Source: Aeromicrobium massiliense JC14 (GTDB lineage: Bacteria; Actinomycetota; Actinomycetes; Propionibacteriales; Nocardioidaceae). Taken from it: DNA of 64,000 nucleotides. Both the position numbers and the translations under genes were made by a program. The notes below the pieces were generated by a model. That model saw nothing but the letters and a program-made list of their open reading frames with translations, made no database searches and had not been told where the DNA came from. Shown here in pieces: positions 23,642 through 33,540 of this stretch; positions within the stretch are counted from its first letter, which is position 1; every line of letters starts with the position of its first letter. The DNA lies in the NCBI RefSeq assembly GCF_000312105.1, contig NZ_HE978638.1:488386-552385 (forward strand). The letters are read 5' to 3'.

Positions 23642-24579
23642 CGCAGCACGTGCCGGTCATGCTCACCCGCATCCTGGAGCTGCTCGAGCCCGCGCTGACC
23701 ACCCCCGACGCCGTCGTCGTCGACGCCACCCTCGGCCTGGGCGGTCACGCCGAGGCCCTGCTGACCGCCTTCCCCGACGTCCGCCTGGTCGGCATCGACC
23801 GCGACCCCGAGGCGCTGTCGCGGGCGGGGGAGCGGCTCGCCCCGTTCGGCGACCGTGTCCACCTGGCCCACGCGGTGTACGACGAGATCGGCACCGTGCT
23901 CTCCGACGCCGCGATCCCCGAGGTCGCCGGCGTGCTGTTCGACCTGGGCGTCTCGTCCATGCAGCTCGACCTGGCCGAGCGCGGCTTCGCGTACAGCCAG
24001 GACGCTCCGCTGGACATGCGCATGAACCCCGAGGACCCGCTCACCGCGGCGGACGTCCTCAACACCTACGACGCGCGCGACCTCACCCGCGTCCTGCGCG
24101 ACTTCGGCGAGGAGAAGTTCGCCCGCCGCATCGCCGACGCCGTCGTCGCCGCCCGCGCCGAGGCGCCGTTCACCACGAGCGCCCGCCTGGTCGAGCTCGT
24201 CCGCGACGCGATCCCGGCGCCCGCCCGGCGCACCGGTGGCAACCCCTCGAAGCGCACGTTCCAGGCGCTGCGCATCGAGGTCAACGCCGAGCTCGCCGTC
24301 CTGACCCGTGCCGTGCCCGCCGCCCTCGAGGCCACCCGCGTCGGGGGGCGCGTCGTGGCCATGGCCTACCAGTCCTTGGAGGACCGCATCGTGAAGCGCG
24401 CCTTCGCCGCGGTGACCGCCTCGCGCGCCCCCCGCGACCTGCCCCAGGTGCCCGACGACATGCTGCCCCGGTTCGCGCTGGTGACGCGCGGTGCCGAGCA
24501 GGCGTCCGACGACGAGATCGAGGAGAACCGCCGGGCCAAGCCCGTGCGGGTCCGGGCCGTGGAGCGGGTGGCGCGATGA
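23638..24579 (+). CDS. rsmH: 16S rRNA (cytosine-1402-N4)-methyltransferase
   Basis: Methylates N4 of C1402 in 16S rRNA, tuning the ribosomal P site. The 313-residue length is typical. It starts with [15 protein letters not shown], has the SAM motif [15 protein letters not shown] and the acidic [10 protein letters not shown], then [20 protein letters not shown] and the later [11 protein letters not shown] motif. Its ATG overlaps the stop of the small membrane protein gene and its TGA overlaps the ftsL ATG, so translation is coupled on both sides. Confidence 0.97.
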   Translation: MTQHVPVMLTRILELLEPALTTPDAVVVDATLGLGGHAEALLTAFPDVRLVGIDRDPEALSRAGERLAPFGDRVHLAHAVYDEIGTVLSDAAIPEVAGVLFDLGVSSMQLDLAERGFAYSQDAPLDMRMNPEDPLTAADVLNTYDARDLTRVLRDFGEEKFARRIADAVVAARAEAPFTTSARLVELVRDAIPAPARRTGGNPSKRTFQALRIEVNAELAVLTRAVPAALEATRVGGRVVAMAYQSLEDRIVKRAFAAVTASRAPRDLPQVPDDMLPRFALVTRGAEQASDDEIEENRRAKPVRVRAVERVAR

Positions 24580-24998
24580 GCACGTCCGCCGTCGGCGCCG
24601 CCCGCCGCCTCGCCGCCCGCACCGTCCCGTCCGCGCCGCGGCTGCGGCTCGTCCAGGCCCCCGCCACGACCCGCGGACGCACGCCGTTCGTGGGCCTGGT
24701 GATCGTCCTGCTGTCGCTCGGCCTGACCGGCCTCATCGTGCTCAGCACGGTGCTGCAGCGCCAGGCGTTCGAGATGCAGGACCTCGACCGCACCGCGGAC
24801 CGTCTGCAGACCCAGCACGACGCGCTCGCCGCGGAGGTGGCCGAGAGCCGCAGCCCCGGCCGGCTCGCCGCCGAGGCCGTGCGCCTGGGCATGGTCCCGA
24901 ACACCAACCCCGTCTTCCTGCGGCTCAGCGACGGCTCCGTCGTCGGCAAGCCGCGACCGGCCGAGAAGGGCACCAACGTGAAGCGGGTGGACCGATGA
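24576..24998 (+). CDS. ftsL: Cell-division protein FtsL-like
   Basis: A 140-residue bitopic membrane protein with a basic cytoplasmic N-terminus, one transmembrane helix (about residues 38-57, [20 protein letters not shown]) and an extracytoplasmic coiled coil ([26 protein letters not shown]). This matches FtsL in length and layout, and the position between rsmH and ftsI is diagnostic. FtsL forms the FtsQLB complex that activates FtsWI. Sequence is weakly conserved in this family, so position carries much of the call. Confidence 0.88.
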   Translation: MSTSAVGAARRLAARTVPSAPRLRLVQAPATTRGRTPFVGLVIVLLSLGLTGLIVLSTVLQRQAFEMQDLDRTADRLQTQHDALAAEVAESRSPGRLAAEAVRLGMVPNTNPVFLRLSDGSVVGKPRPAEKGTNVKRVDR

Positions 24999-26749
24999 GC
25001 GCACGCGGTGCGACGCAGACGATGACCCACAAGCGGCTGCGCGCGTGCCTGGTCGTCGTCCTGGCCGTGCTCGTGATGTTCGGGCTGCGGCTGTTCCAGA
25101 TCCAGGGCATCGACAGCCAGGCGTTCGCCGCGCTGGCGACCGAGCGCGGCACCGACACCGTCGTGGTCCCGGCCCCGCGCGGCTCGATCACCGACCGGAA
25201 CGGCATCGAGCTGGCCGCGAACGTCGAGGGCATCACGCTCACCGCCGACCCGACCATGACCACCGCGGACGCCCCGCAGATCGCCGCCGTCCTGACCGGC
25301 GTGTTCGACGACCTCGACTACTTCGCCGTGGTCAAGAAGCTGCGCACGCCCAAGTCGCGCTACGTCGTGCTGGTCAAGCAGGCGCCCGCGACCCGCGCCC
25401 AGAAGGCGCTGGACCGGCTCAAGGAGAAGGGCCTGGTCGGCGTGTTCAGCGACTCCGCGCCCATCCGCACCTACCCGGGCGGGGCGCTGGCGGCCAACCT
25501 CGTGGGCTACCTCAACGCCCAGGGCGAGGGCGTGGCCGGGCTCGAGCGCACCTACGACGACCAGCTGCAGGGCGAGGACGGGCGGATGACCTACGAGGTC
25601 GCGCCGAGCGGCCAGCGCATCCCGCAGGCCGACACCACCGTCGACGAGATGGTGCCCGGTCGCGACGTCGTGACGACGATCGACCGCGACCTGCAGTGGT
25701 ACGCCGACCAGCGCCTCGCCGACGGCGTCCGCTCGAGCAGCGCCGACTGGGGCCTGGCCATCACGATGGACGTCACCAACGGCGAGCTCGTCCAGCTGTC
25801 GCAGTACCCCTCGTTCGACCCCGACACCCGCACGGGCATGACCGAGAAGAACACGGTCGCCCGGGCGTGGCAAACGGTCTACGAGCCCGGCTCGGTCATC
25901 AAGACGCTGACCATGGCGGCGCTGGCCGACCAGGGACTGGTGTCAGCCGACACCAAGATCAAGGTGCCCGGCTCGATGACGATCGACGGCTTCAACATCA
26001 GCGACTACTGGGACCACGGCACGATCAAGCTCACCGCGGCCGGCGTCATCGCCCAGTCGTCCAACATGGGCACGATCGTCGCGTCGCAGCAGATGAAGAG
26101 CTCGACCCTGCACTCGTACCTGAGCAAGTTCGGCCTGGGCGCCAAGACCGGCGTCGGCCTACCCGGCGAGTCCAAGGGCATCCTCGTGCCGGCCGAGCGC
26201 TGGTCGCGCTCGCAGGCCGCGACCGTCACGTTCGGCCAGGGCGTCTCGGTCACCGCGCTGCAGATGGTCAAGGCCGTCGGCGCGATCGCCAACGGCGGCG
26301 TCGCCGTCGAGCCCACCGTCGTGTCGGGCCTCAAGGCAGCCGACGGCTCGGTGGAGAAGCCGGCCCGTCCGAAGGGCCAGCGGGTCGTCAGCCAGCAGGC
26401 CGCCAAGCAGGTCACCCGGATGATGGAGGCCGTCACGGCCGACGACGGCACGGCCCCGGCCGCGCAGATCGAGGGCTACCGCGTCGCGGGCAAGACCGGC
26501 ACGGCCTGGCGGGTCAACCCCGAGACCGGGCGCTACGTCCGCGGCCAGAACACGGTGTCGTTCATGGGCTTCGCGCCCGCCGACAACCCGCGCTTCGTCA
26601 CCTACGTGGTGCTCGACAACCCGGTCTCCAGCGCCGGCGGTGGCTCCACCGCGGCGCCCGTCTTCCAGCAGGTCATGTCCATGGCGCTCGAGCGCTTCGG
26701 CATCGCGCCGACCGGCGCCAAGAGCCCGAAGGTCGCGCAGGACTGGTGA
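24995..26749 (+). CDS. ftsI: Septal peptidoglycan transpeptidase (class B PBP, PBP3/PbpB)
   Basis: The cross-linking enzyme of septal wall synthesis, partner of FtsW. The 584-residue protein has one N-terminal membrane anchor (about residues 16-35), a dimerisation domain starting PAPRGSITDRNG, and a C-terminal transpeptidase domain with SxxK (Ser300 in EPGSVIKTL), SxN (QSSNMG, 355-357) and KTGT (GKTGTAW, from Lys500). No PASTA domains follow. It overlaps ftsL by 4 nt. A short inverted repeat follows the stop. Confidence 0.97.
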   Translation: MSARGATQTMTHKRLRACLVVVLAVLVMFGLRLFQIQGIDSQAFAALATERGTDTVVVPAPRGSITDRNGIELAANVEGITLTADPTMTTADAPQIAAVLTGVFDDLDYFAVVKKLRTPKSRYVVLVKQAPATRAQKALDRLKEKGLVGVFSDSAPIRTYPGGALAANLVGYLNAQGEGVAGLERTYDDQLQGEDGRMTYEVAPSGQRIPQADTTVDEMVPGRDVVTTIDRDLQWYADQRLADGVRSSSADWGLAITMDVTNGELVQLSQYPSFDPDTRTGMTEKNTVARAWQTVYEPGSVIKTLTMAALADQGLVSADTKIKVPGSMTIDGFNISDYWDHGTIKLTAAGVIAQSSNMGTIVASQQMKSSTLHSYLSKFGLGAKTGVGLPGESKGILVPAERWSRSQAATVTFGQGVSVTALQMVKAVGAIANGGVAVEPTVVSGLKAADGSVEKPARPKGQRVVSQQAAKQVTRMMEAVTADDGTAPAAQIEGYRVAGKTGTAWRVNPETGRYVRGQNTVSFMGFAPADNPRFVTYVVLDNPVSSAGGGSTAAPVFQQVMSMALERFGIAPTGAKSPKVAQDW

Positions 26750-26754
26750 CCGGC

Positions 26755-26776
26755 ACCGCACGCCACGGCGTGCGGT
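26755..26776 (+). other. Tight inverted repeat between ftsI and murE
   Basis: ACCGCACGCC and GGCGTGCGGT form perfect 10-bp arms with a 2-nt centre, beginning 6 nt after the ftsI stop and 19 nt before the murE -10 box. Without a U tract it could be an attenuating or 3'-end-protecting hairpin, or a protein-binding palindrome upstream of the internal promoter. Confidence 0.4.
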
Positions 26777-26794
26777 CCGGGCACAGCCATGCCA

Positions 26795-26800
26795 TAGGTT
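26795..26800 (+). promoter_or_regulatory. Internal -10 box for murE
   Basis: TAGGTT 6 nt before the GTG at 26807. It would give a leaderless murE mRNA and a second transcription entry into the dcw cluster. Confidence 0.45.
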
Positions 26801-26806
26801 GGACCG

Positions 26807-28318
26807 GTGACGGGGACGATGCGAGTGCGCCCGAGCGAGGCGCCGAGCCGGACGCTGGCGCAGGTGGCGAGGACGCTGGGCGTCCCGACCGACGACACCT
26901 CCACGACGATCACCGGGCTGGCGCTCAACACGCGTGACGTGCGCCCCGGCGACCTGTACGCGGCGCTCCCGGGCGCCCGCGCGCACGGCGCCGACTTCGC
27001 CGACCGGGCCCGCGAGGCCGGAGCGGTCGCGGTGCTCACCGACGCCGACGGTGCGGCCCGCCTGGACGGCTCGCTCCCGGTGCTGGTGCACCCGACCCCG
27101 CGCTCGGTGCTGGCCGGTCTCGCGGCCGACCTGTACGACCACCCGTCCGAGGCGTTCACGACCCTCGGCGTCACCGGCACGCAGGGCAAGACCACCACGA
27201 CGTACCTCGCCGAGGCGGCGCTCGGCGCCGAGCAGGCGGCGGTCGTCGGCACCATCGGCACCCGGGTCAAGGGCGTCCCGGCGGCGTCCGCGCTGACCAC
27301 GCCCGAGGCGCCCCAGCTGCAGGCGCTGTTCGCGGTGATGCGCGAGGAGCACGTCCGGCTCTGCGCCATGGAGGTCTCGAGCCACGCGCTCGTCCAGGGT
27401 CGGGTCGACGGCTTCGCCTTCGACGTCGCCGTCTTCCTGAACCTGGGCCGCGACCACCTGGACTTCCACGGCGACGTGCGGTCCTACTTCGAGGCCAAGG
27501 CGTCGCTGTTCACGCCCGAGCACGCGCGCCACGCGGTGCTCAACGCCGACGACGAGCACGGCCGCCTGCTGGCCGAGCGCACCAGCCTGCCGGTCACCAC
27601 GTTCTCGGTCGACGGACGCGCCGCCGACTGGCGCGCGGTCAACGTGCGCCCGCACCGGCTCGGCTCGGACCTGACCGTGCTCGGCCCGGACGGCCTCGAG
27701 CTCGAGATGAGCGTGCCGCTGCCGGGCGTCTTCAACGTCTCCAACGCGCTGGCCGTCGTCGCGGCCCTCAGCACCGCCGGGCACGACCCGGCCGCCCTGG
27801 TCGCGGGCATCGGCCGCAGCACCGGCGTCCCCGGACGCATGGAGCGCGTCGAGCGCGGCCAGGAGTTCACCGCGGTCGTCGACTACGCCCACAAGCCTGA
27901 CGCCGTCACCGCCGTGCTGGCCGCGCTGCGACCGGTCACGCCCGGCCGCCTCGTGGTCGTGCTCGGGGCCGGGGGAGACCGTGACCACGGCAAGCGTCCG
28001 CTCATGGGTGCCGCCGCAGCCGAGTGGGCGGACGTGCTGGTCGTCACCGACGACAACCCGCGCACCGAGGACCCGGCCACGATCCGCGCCGCCGTGCTGG
28101 CCGGCGCGCACGACGCGTCCGGTGTCGAGGTCGTCGAGATCGGCGGACGCCGCGAGGCGATCGCCCACGCCGTCTCGCTCGCGCGCCGCGGCGACACCGT
28201 CGTGGTCGCCGGCAAGGGCCACGAGCAGGGCCAGGAGGTCGCCGGCGTCGTGCACCCCTTCGACGACCGCGACGTGCTGGCCGAGCTGATCGACGCCGCG
28301 GGGGAGGCCTCCGCGTGA
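26807..28318 (+). CDS. murE: UDP-MurNAc-tripeptide synthetase (diaminopimelate-adding)
   Basis: Adds the third residue to the peptidoglycan stem. The 503-residue Mur ligase has the ATP loop VTGTQGKTTTTYLAE, a HVRLCAMEVSSHAL segment, and DDNPRTEDP near the C-terminus; DNPR is the motif of diaminopimelate-specific MurE as opposed to lysine-specific enzymes. Nocardioidaceae usually carry LL-diaminopimelate, so the isomer used is uncertain. GTG 26807 is supported by a TAGGTT -10 box 6 nt upstream. It overlaps murF by 4 nt. Confidence 0.96.
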   Translation: MTGTMRVRPSEAPSRTLAQVARTLGVPTDDTSTTITGLALNTRDVRPGDLYAALPGARAHGADFADRAREAGAVAVLTDADGAARLDGSLPVLVHPTPRSVLAGLAADLYDHPSEAFTTLGVTGTQGKTTTTYLAEAALGAEQAAVVGTIGTRVKGVPAASALTTPEAPQLQALFAVMREEHVRLCAMEVSSHALVQGRVDGFAFDVAVFLNLGRDHLDFHGDVRSYFEAKASLFTPEHARHAVLNADDEHGRLLAERTSLPVTTFSVDGRAADWRAVNVRPHRLGSDLTVLGPDGLELEMSVPLPGVFNVSNALAVVAALSTAGHDPAALVAGIGRSTGVPGRMERVERGQEFTAVVDYAHKPDAVTAVLAALRPVTPGRLVVVLGAGGDRDHGKRPLMGAAAAEWADVLVVTDDNPRTEDPATIRAAVLAGAHDASGVEVVEIGGRREAIAHAVSLARRGDTVVVAGKGHEQGQEVAGVVHPFDDRDVLAELIDAAGEASA

Positions 28319-29667
28319 TCGAGCTGACCCTGGCCGAGCTGGCCGACGTCACCGGCGGGACGCTGCACGGCGACCCGGCGACGGCCGTGACCGGCGCGCC
28401 GTCCGTCGACTCGCGCGCCGTGGATCCCGGTGGGCTGTTCGTGGCCGTGGCCGGCGAGCACGTCGATGGGCACGACTTCGCCGCCGCGGCCCTGGCCGGC
28501 GGTGCCGCCGCGGTGCTCGCGTCGCGACCGCTCGACGGACCGTGCGTCGTCGTGGACGACGTGGTCGTCGCCCTCGGACTTGTCGCCCGCCACGTCGTGG
28601 ACCGCCTGGACGGCCTGCGCGTCGTCGGCGTCACCGGCTCGGCCGGCAAGACGAGCGTGAAGGACCTGCTCGCGCACCTGTTGGCGGGCTTCGGGCCGAC
28701 GGTCGCACCGACCGGCTCGTTCAACAACGAGCTCGGCGTCCCCCTCACCGTGCTGCGGGCCGACGAGCGCACCCGCTTCCTGGTCGTCGAGATGGGCGCC
28801 CGCGGCGTCGGCCACATCCGGCTGCTGTGCGACATCGCACCGCCCGACGTGGCCGTCGTGCTCAACGTCGGCTCGGCCCATCTCGGCGAGTTCGGCTCGC
28901 CCGAGCGCACCGCCCAGGCCAAGGGCGAGCTGGTCGAGGCGCTGCGCCCCGACGGCATCGCGGTGCTGAACGCCGACGACGTCCGGGTCGCCGCCATGGC
29001 GTCGCGCACCCAGGCGCCGGTCCTCACCTTCGGCGGCGAGGGTGCCGACGTCGCCGCCACCGACGTCTCCCTGGACGCCTCCGGCGAGGTCGACCTCGTG
29101 GTCGTCCACGCCGGCCAGCGTCGTCCGGCCCACCTGCCGCTGCTCGGCGAGCACCAGGCGGCCAACGCCGCCGCCGCGCTCGCCGTGGTGCAGGCGCTCG
29201 GCCTCGACGTCGACCGGGCCGTCGACGCGCTCGCGACCGCCCGGCCCGCCTCGCCCATGCGCATGCAGCGCGAGGTGCGCGCCGACGGCCTCGTCGTCGT
29301 CAACGACGCCTACAACGCCAACCCCGAGTCCGCCGCCGCCGCGGTCGACGCGCTGGCCGCCATGGGTGGCGAGGGCGCGACGTACGCCGTCCTGGGCGAG
29401 ATGCTCGAGCTCGGTGAGGGCAGCGACGCCGCCCACCGTGCGCTCGGCGAGCACGCCGTCGCGCGCGGCGTCGACCACGTGCTCGCCGTCGGCGCCGGAG
29501 CGGCTCCGGTCGCCGAGGGCGCCGGCGAGCGCGGCCACGCCGTCCCCGACACCGACGCCGCCGTCGCCTGGCTGCGCGAGCGCGTGGCGCCGGGCGACGC
29601 GGTGCTGGTCAAGGCCTCGCGCGGCTCGCGGCTCGAGCGAGTCGCCGACGCCCTCCTGACGGGGTGA
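28315..29667 (+). CDS. murF: UDP-MurNAc-tripeptide:D-Ala-D-Ala ligase
   Basis: Adds the D-Ala-D-Ala dipeptide to complete UDP-MurNAc-pentapeptide. The 450-residue ligase has the N-terminal VDSRAVDPGGLFVAVAG substrate domain, the ATP loop VTGSAGKTSVKDLL, TGSFNNELGVPLT and VVNDAYNANPES, all standard MurF signatures. The GTG start overlaps the murE TGA (GTGA), indicating coupling. There is a 63-nt gap before mraY. Confidence 0.96.
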   Translation: MIELTLAELADVTGGTLHGDPATAVTGAPSVDSRAVDPGGLFVAVAGEHVDGHDFAAAALAGGAAAVLASRPLDGPCVVVDDVVVALGLVARHVVDRLDGLRVVGVTGSAGKTSVKDLLAHLLAGFGPTVAPTGSFNNELGVPLTVLRADERTRFLVVEMGARGVGHIRLLCDIAPPDVAVVLNVGSAHLGEFGSPERTAQAKGELVEALRPDGIAVLNADDVRVAAMASRTQAPVLTFGGEGADVAATDVSLDASGEVDLVVVHAGQRRPAHLPLLGEHQAANAAAALAVVQALGLDVDRAVDALATARPASPMRMQREVRADGLVVVNDAYNANPESAAAAVDALAAMGGEGATYAVLGEMLELGEGSDAAHRALGEHAVARGVDHVLAVGAGAAPVAEGAGERGHAVPDTDAAVAWLRERVAPGDAVLVKASRGSRLERVADALLTG

Positions 29668-29730
29668 CGGCATACTTCTCGTTGTCCTGCCCACCCCTGC
29701 CTGTCGTCCCCCGAACGGAGCCCCTGCTCG

Positions 29731-30798
29731 ATGAAGGCCATCCTGATCGCCGGTGCGGTCTCGCTGCTCGTGACGCTCCTGGGCACCCGGGTCGCCATCA
29801 GCGCGCTGGTGAAGCAGGGGTACGGGCAGCTGATCCGCGACGACGGCCCGACCTCGCACCACACCAAGCGCGGCACCCCCACGATGGGCGGCCTGGTCAT
29901 CATCCTGGCCGTGCTGGTGGGCTACGCCGCCTCGATGCTGGTCACCCAGACCGAGCCCAGCGCGTCCGCGCTGCTGCTGCTGTTCCTGTTCTGCGGACTG
30001 GGACTCATCGGGTTCCTCGACGACTTCATCAAGATCTTCAAGCAGCGCAGCCTGGGGCTGCGCAGCAAGGCCAAGCTCGTCGGGCAGACCGTGATCGGGC
30101 TGATCTTCGCGATCCTGGCCATCAACCTCGAGGACGCCGAGGGCTCGACGGTCATCACGCACGCCGTCTCGTTCACGCGTGATATCCCGGGCTGGACGCT
30201 GCCGAGCGTCGCCCTGGTGATCTGGGTGCTGCTGCTCATCGCCGGCACCAGCAACGGCGTCAACCTGACCGACGGCCTGGACGGCCTGGCCACGGGCACC
30301 TGCGCCATGATCTTCGGCGCCTACGTGATCATCAACATCTGGCAGAGCAACCAGAACTGCGACACGAACCCGCTCGTCTCCAAGTGCTACGAGGTGCGCG
30401 ACCCGCTCGACCTGGCGGTCGTGGCGTCCGCCCTCATGGGCGCCTGCATCGGCTTCCTGTGGTGGAACGCCGCCCCGGCCAAGATCTTCATGGGCGACAC
30501 CGGCTCGCTGTCGCTCGGCGGCGCCATCGCCGGTCTGGCGCTCATGACCCGCACCGAGCTGCTGCTCGTCGTGCTCGGCGGCCTGCTGGTCGCGATCACC
30601 GCCTCGGTCATCCTGCAGGTCGGCTTCTTCAAGGCGACCAAGGGCAAGCGGCTGTTCCGCATGGCCCCGCTGCAGCACCACTTCGAGCTGCTCGGCTGGG
30701 CCGAGGTCACGATCGTCGTGCGCTTCTGGCTGATCAGCGCGCTGTGCGTCGCCACCGGCCTGGGCATCTTCTACGCCGAGTGGGTCGCGAGCCTGTGA
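29731..30798 (+). CDS. mraY: Phospho-MurNAc-pentapeptide transferase
   Basis: Integral membrane enzyme that moves phospho-MurNAc-pentapeptide onto undecaprenyl phosphate, forming lipid I. The 355-residue protein has ten hydrophobic segments, the [11 protein letters not shown] signature, the catalytic Asp pair in [25 protein letters not shown] and the later [11 protein letters not shown] histidine motif. It overlaps murD by 4 nt. Confidence 0.97.
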   Translation: MKAILIAGAVSLLVTLLGTRVAISALVKQGYGQLIRDDGPTSHHTKRGTPTMGGLVIILAVLVGYAASMLVTQTEPSASALLLLFLFCGLGLIGFLDDFIKIFKQRSLGLRSKAKLVGQTVIGLIFAILAINLEDAEGSTVITHAVSFTRDIPGWTLPSVALVIWVLLLIAGTSNGVNLTDGLDGLATGTCAMIFGAYVIINIWQSNQNCDTNPLVSKCYEVRDPLDLAVVASALMGACIGFLWWNAAPAKIFMGDTGSLSLGGAIAGLALMTRTELLLVVLGGLLVAITASVILQVGFFKATKGKRLFRMAPLQHHFELLGWAEVTIVVRFWLISALCVATGLGIFYAEWVASL

Positions 30799-32279
30799 GC
30801 GAGGACGTCACGCGGCTCGGGCGCACCTCGGACTGGAGCGGCGTCCGCGCCGTCGTCGCCGGCTTCGGCCGCAGCGGGTTCGCCGCCGCCGACACGCTGC
30901 AGCACCTCGGGGCACAGGTCGTCGTGGTGGACGAGCAGGAGCCCACCGCCATGGCCGAGCAGGCCGAGCTCATGCGCGTCCTGGGCGTCGAGCTGCGCGT
31001 CGGCCCGGGCAGCACGGCCACGCTGCCGGAGCCGGTCGACCTCGTCGTCGTGTCGCCGGGCTGGCGCCCGGACGCCCCGCTGCTGCGCCAGGCGCTCGAC
31101 GCCGGCGTGCCCGTGTGGGGCGAGGTCGAGCTGGCCTGGCGCCTGCGCGGCGACGACGCCGCCCCGTGGCTCGTCGTCACCGGCACCAACGGCAAGACCA
31201 CCACGGTGCAGATGCTCGAGGCGATGCTGCAGGCCAACGGCGAGCGGGCGATCGCGGTCGGCAACGTCGGCACCCCGGTGCTCGAGGCGGTCATGGACCC
31301 CGAGCCGTGGGACGCGCTGGCGGTCGAGCTGTCGAGCTTCCAGCTGTACTGGCAGTCGTCCATGTCGGCCCAGGCCGCCGCAGTGCTGAACCTCGCGCCG
31401 GACCACCTGGACTGGCACGCCGCCGAGCCCGGTGGCGCCGACGACCCGATGGCCCACTACGCCGCGGCCAAGGGCAAGGCGTACGAGCACGCGCAGGTCG
31501 CCTGCGTCTACAACGTCGACGACCCCGCGACCGAGCACCTGGTCGAGGAGGCCGACGTCGTCGAGGGCTGCCGCGCGATCGGCTTCACCCTCGGCGTCCC
31601 GGCGCCCAGCATGGTCGGGCTGGTCGAGGACGTGCTGGCCGACCGCGCGTTCGTGGAGAACCGCACCACGTCCGCCGCCGAGCTGGGCACGCTGCGCGAC
31701 CTGGAGCAGGCGCTGGGCCGCGCGCCCGCGCCGCACCAGGTGGCCAACGCGCTCGCCGCCGCGGCCCTCGCGCTCGCGCACGGCGTGCCGCCCAAGGCGG
31801 TCCGCGACGGGCTGCGCGCCTTCCGGCCCGACGCCCACCGCATCGAGCAGGTCGCCGAGTCCGGCGGCGTCACGTGGGTCGACGACAGCAAGGCCACCAA
31901 CACGCACGCCGCGCTGGCGTCCCTGCGCGGCGTCGAGCACGCGGTCTGGATCGCCGGCGGCCTGGCGAAGGGCGCGTCGTTCGACGAGCTCGTCGAGCAG
32001 GCGCACGACCGGATGCGGGCGGTCGTCCTCATCGGCCGCGACCGCGACGTGATCGCCGACGCGCTGCGACGACACGCGCCCGATGTGCCCGTCGTCGAGG
32101 TCGAGCCGGGGGAGACTGACCTCATGGACCGCGTCGTGGACGCGGCCGCGTCGTTCGCCCAGCCGGGCGACACGGTGCTGCTGGCCCCCGGCTGCGCGTC
32201 CATGGACCAGTTCGAGAGCTACGGCGCCCGGGGGGACGCGTTCGCTGCGGCGGTACGACGGAGGGTGCACGAGCAGTAG
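30795..32279 (+). CDS. murD: UDP-MurNAc-L-alanine:D-glutamate ligase
   Basis: Adds D-glutamate to UDP-MurNAc-L-Ala. The 494-residue Mur ligase has an N-terminal Rossmann-like domain ([16 protein letters not shown]), the ATP loop [29 protein letters not shown] and [12 protein letters not shown]. The GTG start overlaps the mraY TGA. It is slightly longer than many MurD proteins, with the extra residues in loops. ftsW follows after 24 nt with its own ribosome-binding site. Confidence 0.95.
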   Translation: MSEDVTRLGRTSDWSGVRAVVAGFGRSGFAAADTLQHLGAQVVVVDEQEPTAMAEQAELMRVLGVELRVGPGSTATLPEPVDLVVVSPGWRPDAPLLRQALDAGVPVWGEVELAWRLRGDDAAPWLVVTGTNGKTTTVQMLEAMLQANGERAIAVGNVGTPVLEAVMDPEPWDALAVELSSFQLYWQSSMSAQAAAVLNLAPDHLDWHAAEPGGADDPMAHYAAAKGKAYEHAQVACVYNVDDPATEHLVEEADVVEGCRAIGFTLGVPAPSMVGLVEDVLADRAFVENRTTSAAELGTLRDLEQALGRAPAPHQVANALAAAALALAHGVPPKAVRDGLRAFRPDAHRIEQVAESGGVTWVDDSKATNTHAALASLRGVEHAVWIAGGLAKGASFDELVEQAHDRMRAVVLIGRDRDVIADALRRHAPDVPVVEVEPGETDLMDRVVDAAASFAQPGDTVLLAPGCASMDQFESYGARGDAFAAAVRRRVHEQ

Positions 32280-32303
32280 TCACGGCGCAGACGAGGGAGC
32301 GAG

Positions 32304-33536
32304 ATGGCCACGAGCACGGAGTCGGCCCGCCCGTCCCGGAGCGGCTTCCTGGCCGGCCTGCGCGGGGCCCTCGACCGGCCGCTGACCTCCCACCAGCTCG
32401 TCCTGGGCGTCGGCACGATCCTGCTCTGCCTGGGCCTCGTGATGGTGCTGAGCGCGAGCTCGGTGCTCGCGCTGCGCCAGCACGGCAACGCCTTCTACTA
32501 CTTCGAGCGCCAGCTGCTGTTCGCCGTCGTCGGTGGAGCGGGCGCGATCGTGGCCGCCAAGCTCCCGTTCCGGACGCTGCACTGGGCCACGTACCCGGTG
32601 CTCATCGGCAGCGTCGCGCTCATCGCCGCCACCTACGTCATCGGCGTGGAGATCCGCGGCAACCGCAACTGGCTGCCGCTGGCCGGCGGCTTCATGCTGC
32701 AGCCCTCGGAGTTCGCCAAGCTCGCGGTCGTCCTGTGGGTGGCGCACCTGTACTCGCGCAAGCAGAAGCTGCTCGGCCGCACCTCGCACGTGCTGGTGCC
32801 GATGCTGCCGGTCACCGCCGGAGTCGCGCTGCTCGTCGTCGGCCAGAACGACCTGGGCACCGCGCTCGTCCTGTTCGCGGTCATGCTCGGCATGCTGTGG
32901 GTCGCCGGGCTGAAGAGCCGTCCGCTCATGGCCATCTTCCTCACGCTCGGCGCCGTGCTCGTGTTCTTCGTCGCCGCCGCACCGCACCGCGTGGCGCGCC
33001 TGCTGACGTTCATGGACCCCATGTCGGCGGCCGACACCGACGGCTACCAGTCGATCCACAGCCGCATGGCCTTCGCCAGCGGCCAGTTCTGGGGCGTCGG
33101 GCTGGGCGGCAGCCGGCAGAAGTGGGGCACGCTGCCCGAAGCCCACAACGACTTCATCCTGGCCATCATCGGCGAGGAGCTCGGCCTGTTCGGCGCCTGC
33201 GTCGTGCTGGTGCTGTTCGGCCTGCTGGCCTACGCGGGCATCCGCATCGCCACCCGCACGCGCGACCCGTACGCCCGCTACCTGGCCGCCGGCATCACCA
33301 TCTGGCTGCTCGCCCAGGCGCTCATCAACATCGGCATGGTGCTCGGTCTGCTGCCTGTCATCGGCATCCCGCTGCCACTCATCTCGTCCGGAGGATCCAG
33401 CCTGATGACCACCCTGGTGGCCGTGGGCCTTCTGGTTAACTGTGCCAAGAGCGAGCCCGGCGCCAAGCGTGCGCTGGAGGCTCGCGCCGCGCGTCGCTCC
33501 GGCCGCGGACTCATGGGGATCGGACGGAGGGGCTGA
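32304..33536 (+). CDS. ftsW: Septal peptidoglycan glycosyltransferase FtsW
   Basis: SEDS-family polymerase that extends septal glycan strands together with FtsI. The 410-residue protein has about ten membrane segments, the RGNRNWLPLAGGFMLQPSEFAKL motif region (read in two parts: RGNRNWL, then PSEFAK), a large extracytoplasmic loop with GLGGSRQKWGTLPEAHNDF, and PLPLISSGGSSLM near the end. Start ATG has GAGGGAGCGAG upstream. Confidence 0.96.
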   Translation: MATSTESARPSRSGFLAGLRGALDRPLTSHQLVLGVGTILLCLGLVMVLSASSVLALRQHGNAFYYFERQLLFAVVGGAGAIVAAKLPFRTLHWATYPVLIGSVALIAATYVIGVEIRGNRNWLPLAGGFMLQPSEFAKLAVVLWVAHLYSRKQKLLGRTSHVLVPMLPVTAGVALLVVGQNDLGTALVLFAVMLGMLWVAGLKSRPLMAIFLTLGAVLVFFVAAAPHRVARLLTFMDPMSAADTDGYQSIHSRMAFASGQFWGVGLGGSRQKWGTLPEAHNDFILAIIGEELGLFGACVVLVLFGLLAYAGIRIATRTRDPYARYLAAGITIWLLAQALINIGMVLGLLPVIGIPLPLISSGGSSLMTTLVAVGLLVNCAKSEPGAKRALEARAARRSGRGLMGIGRRG

Positions 33537-33540
33537 CCGG

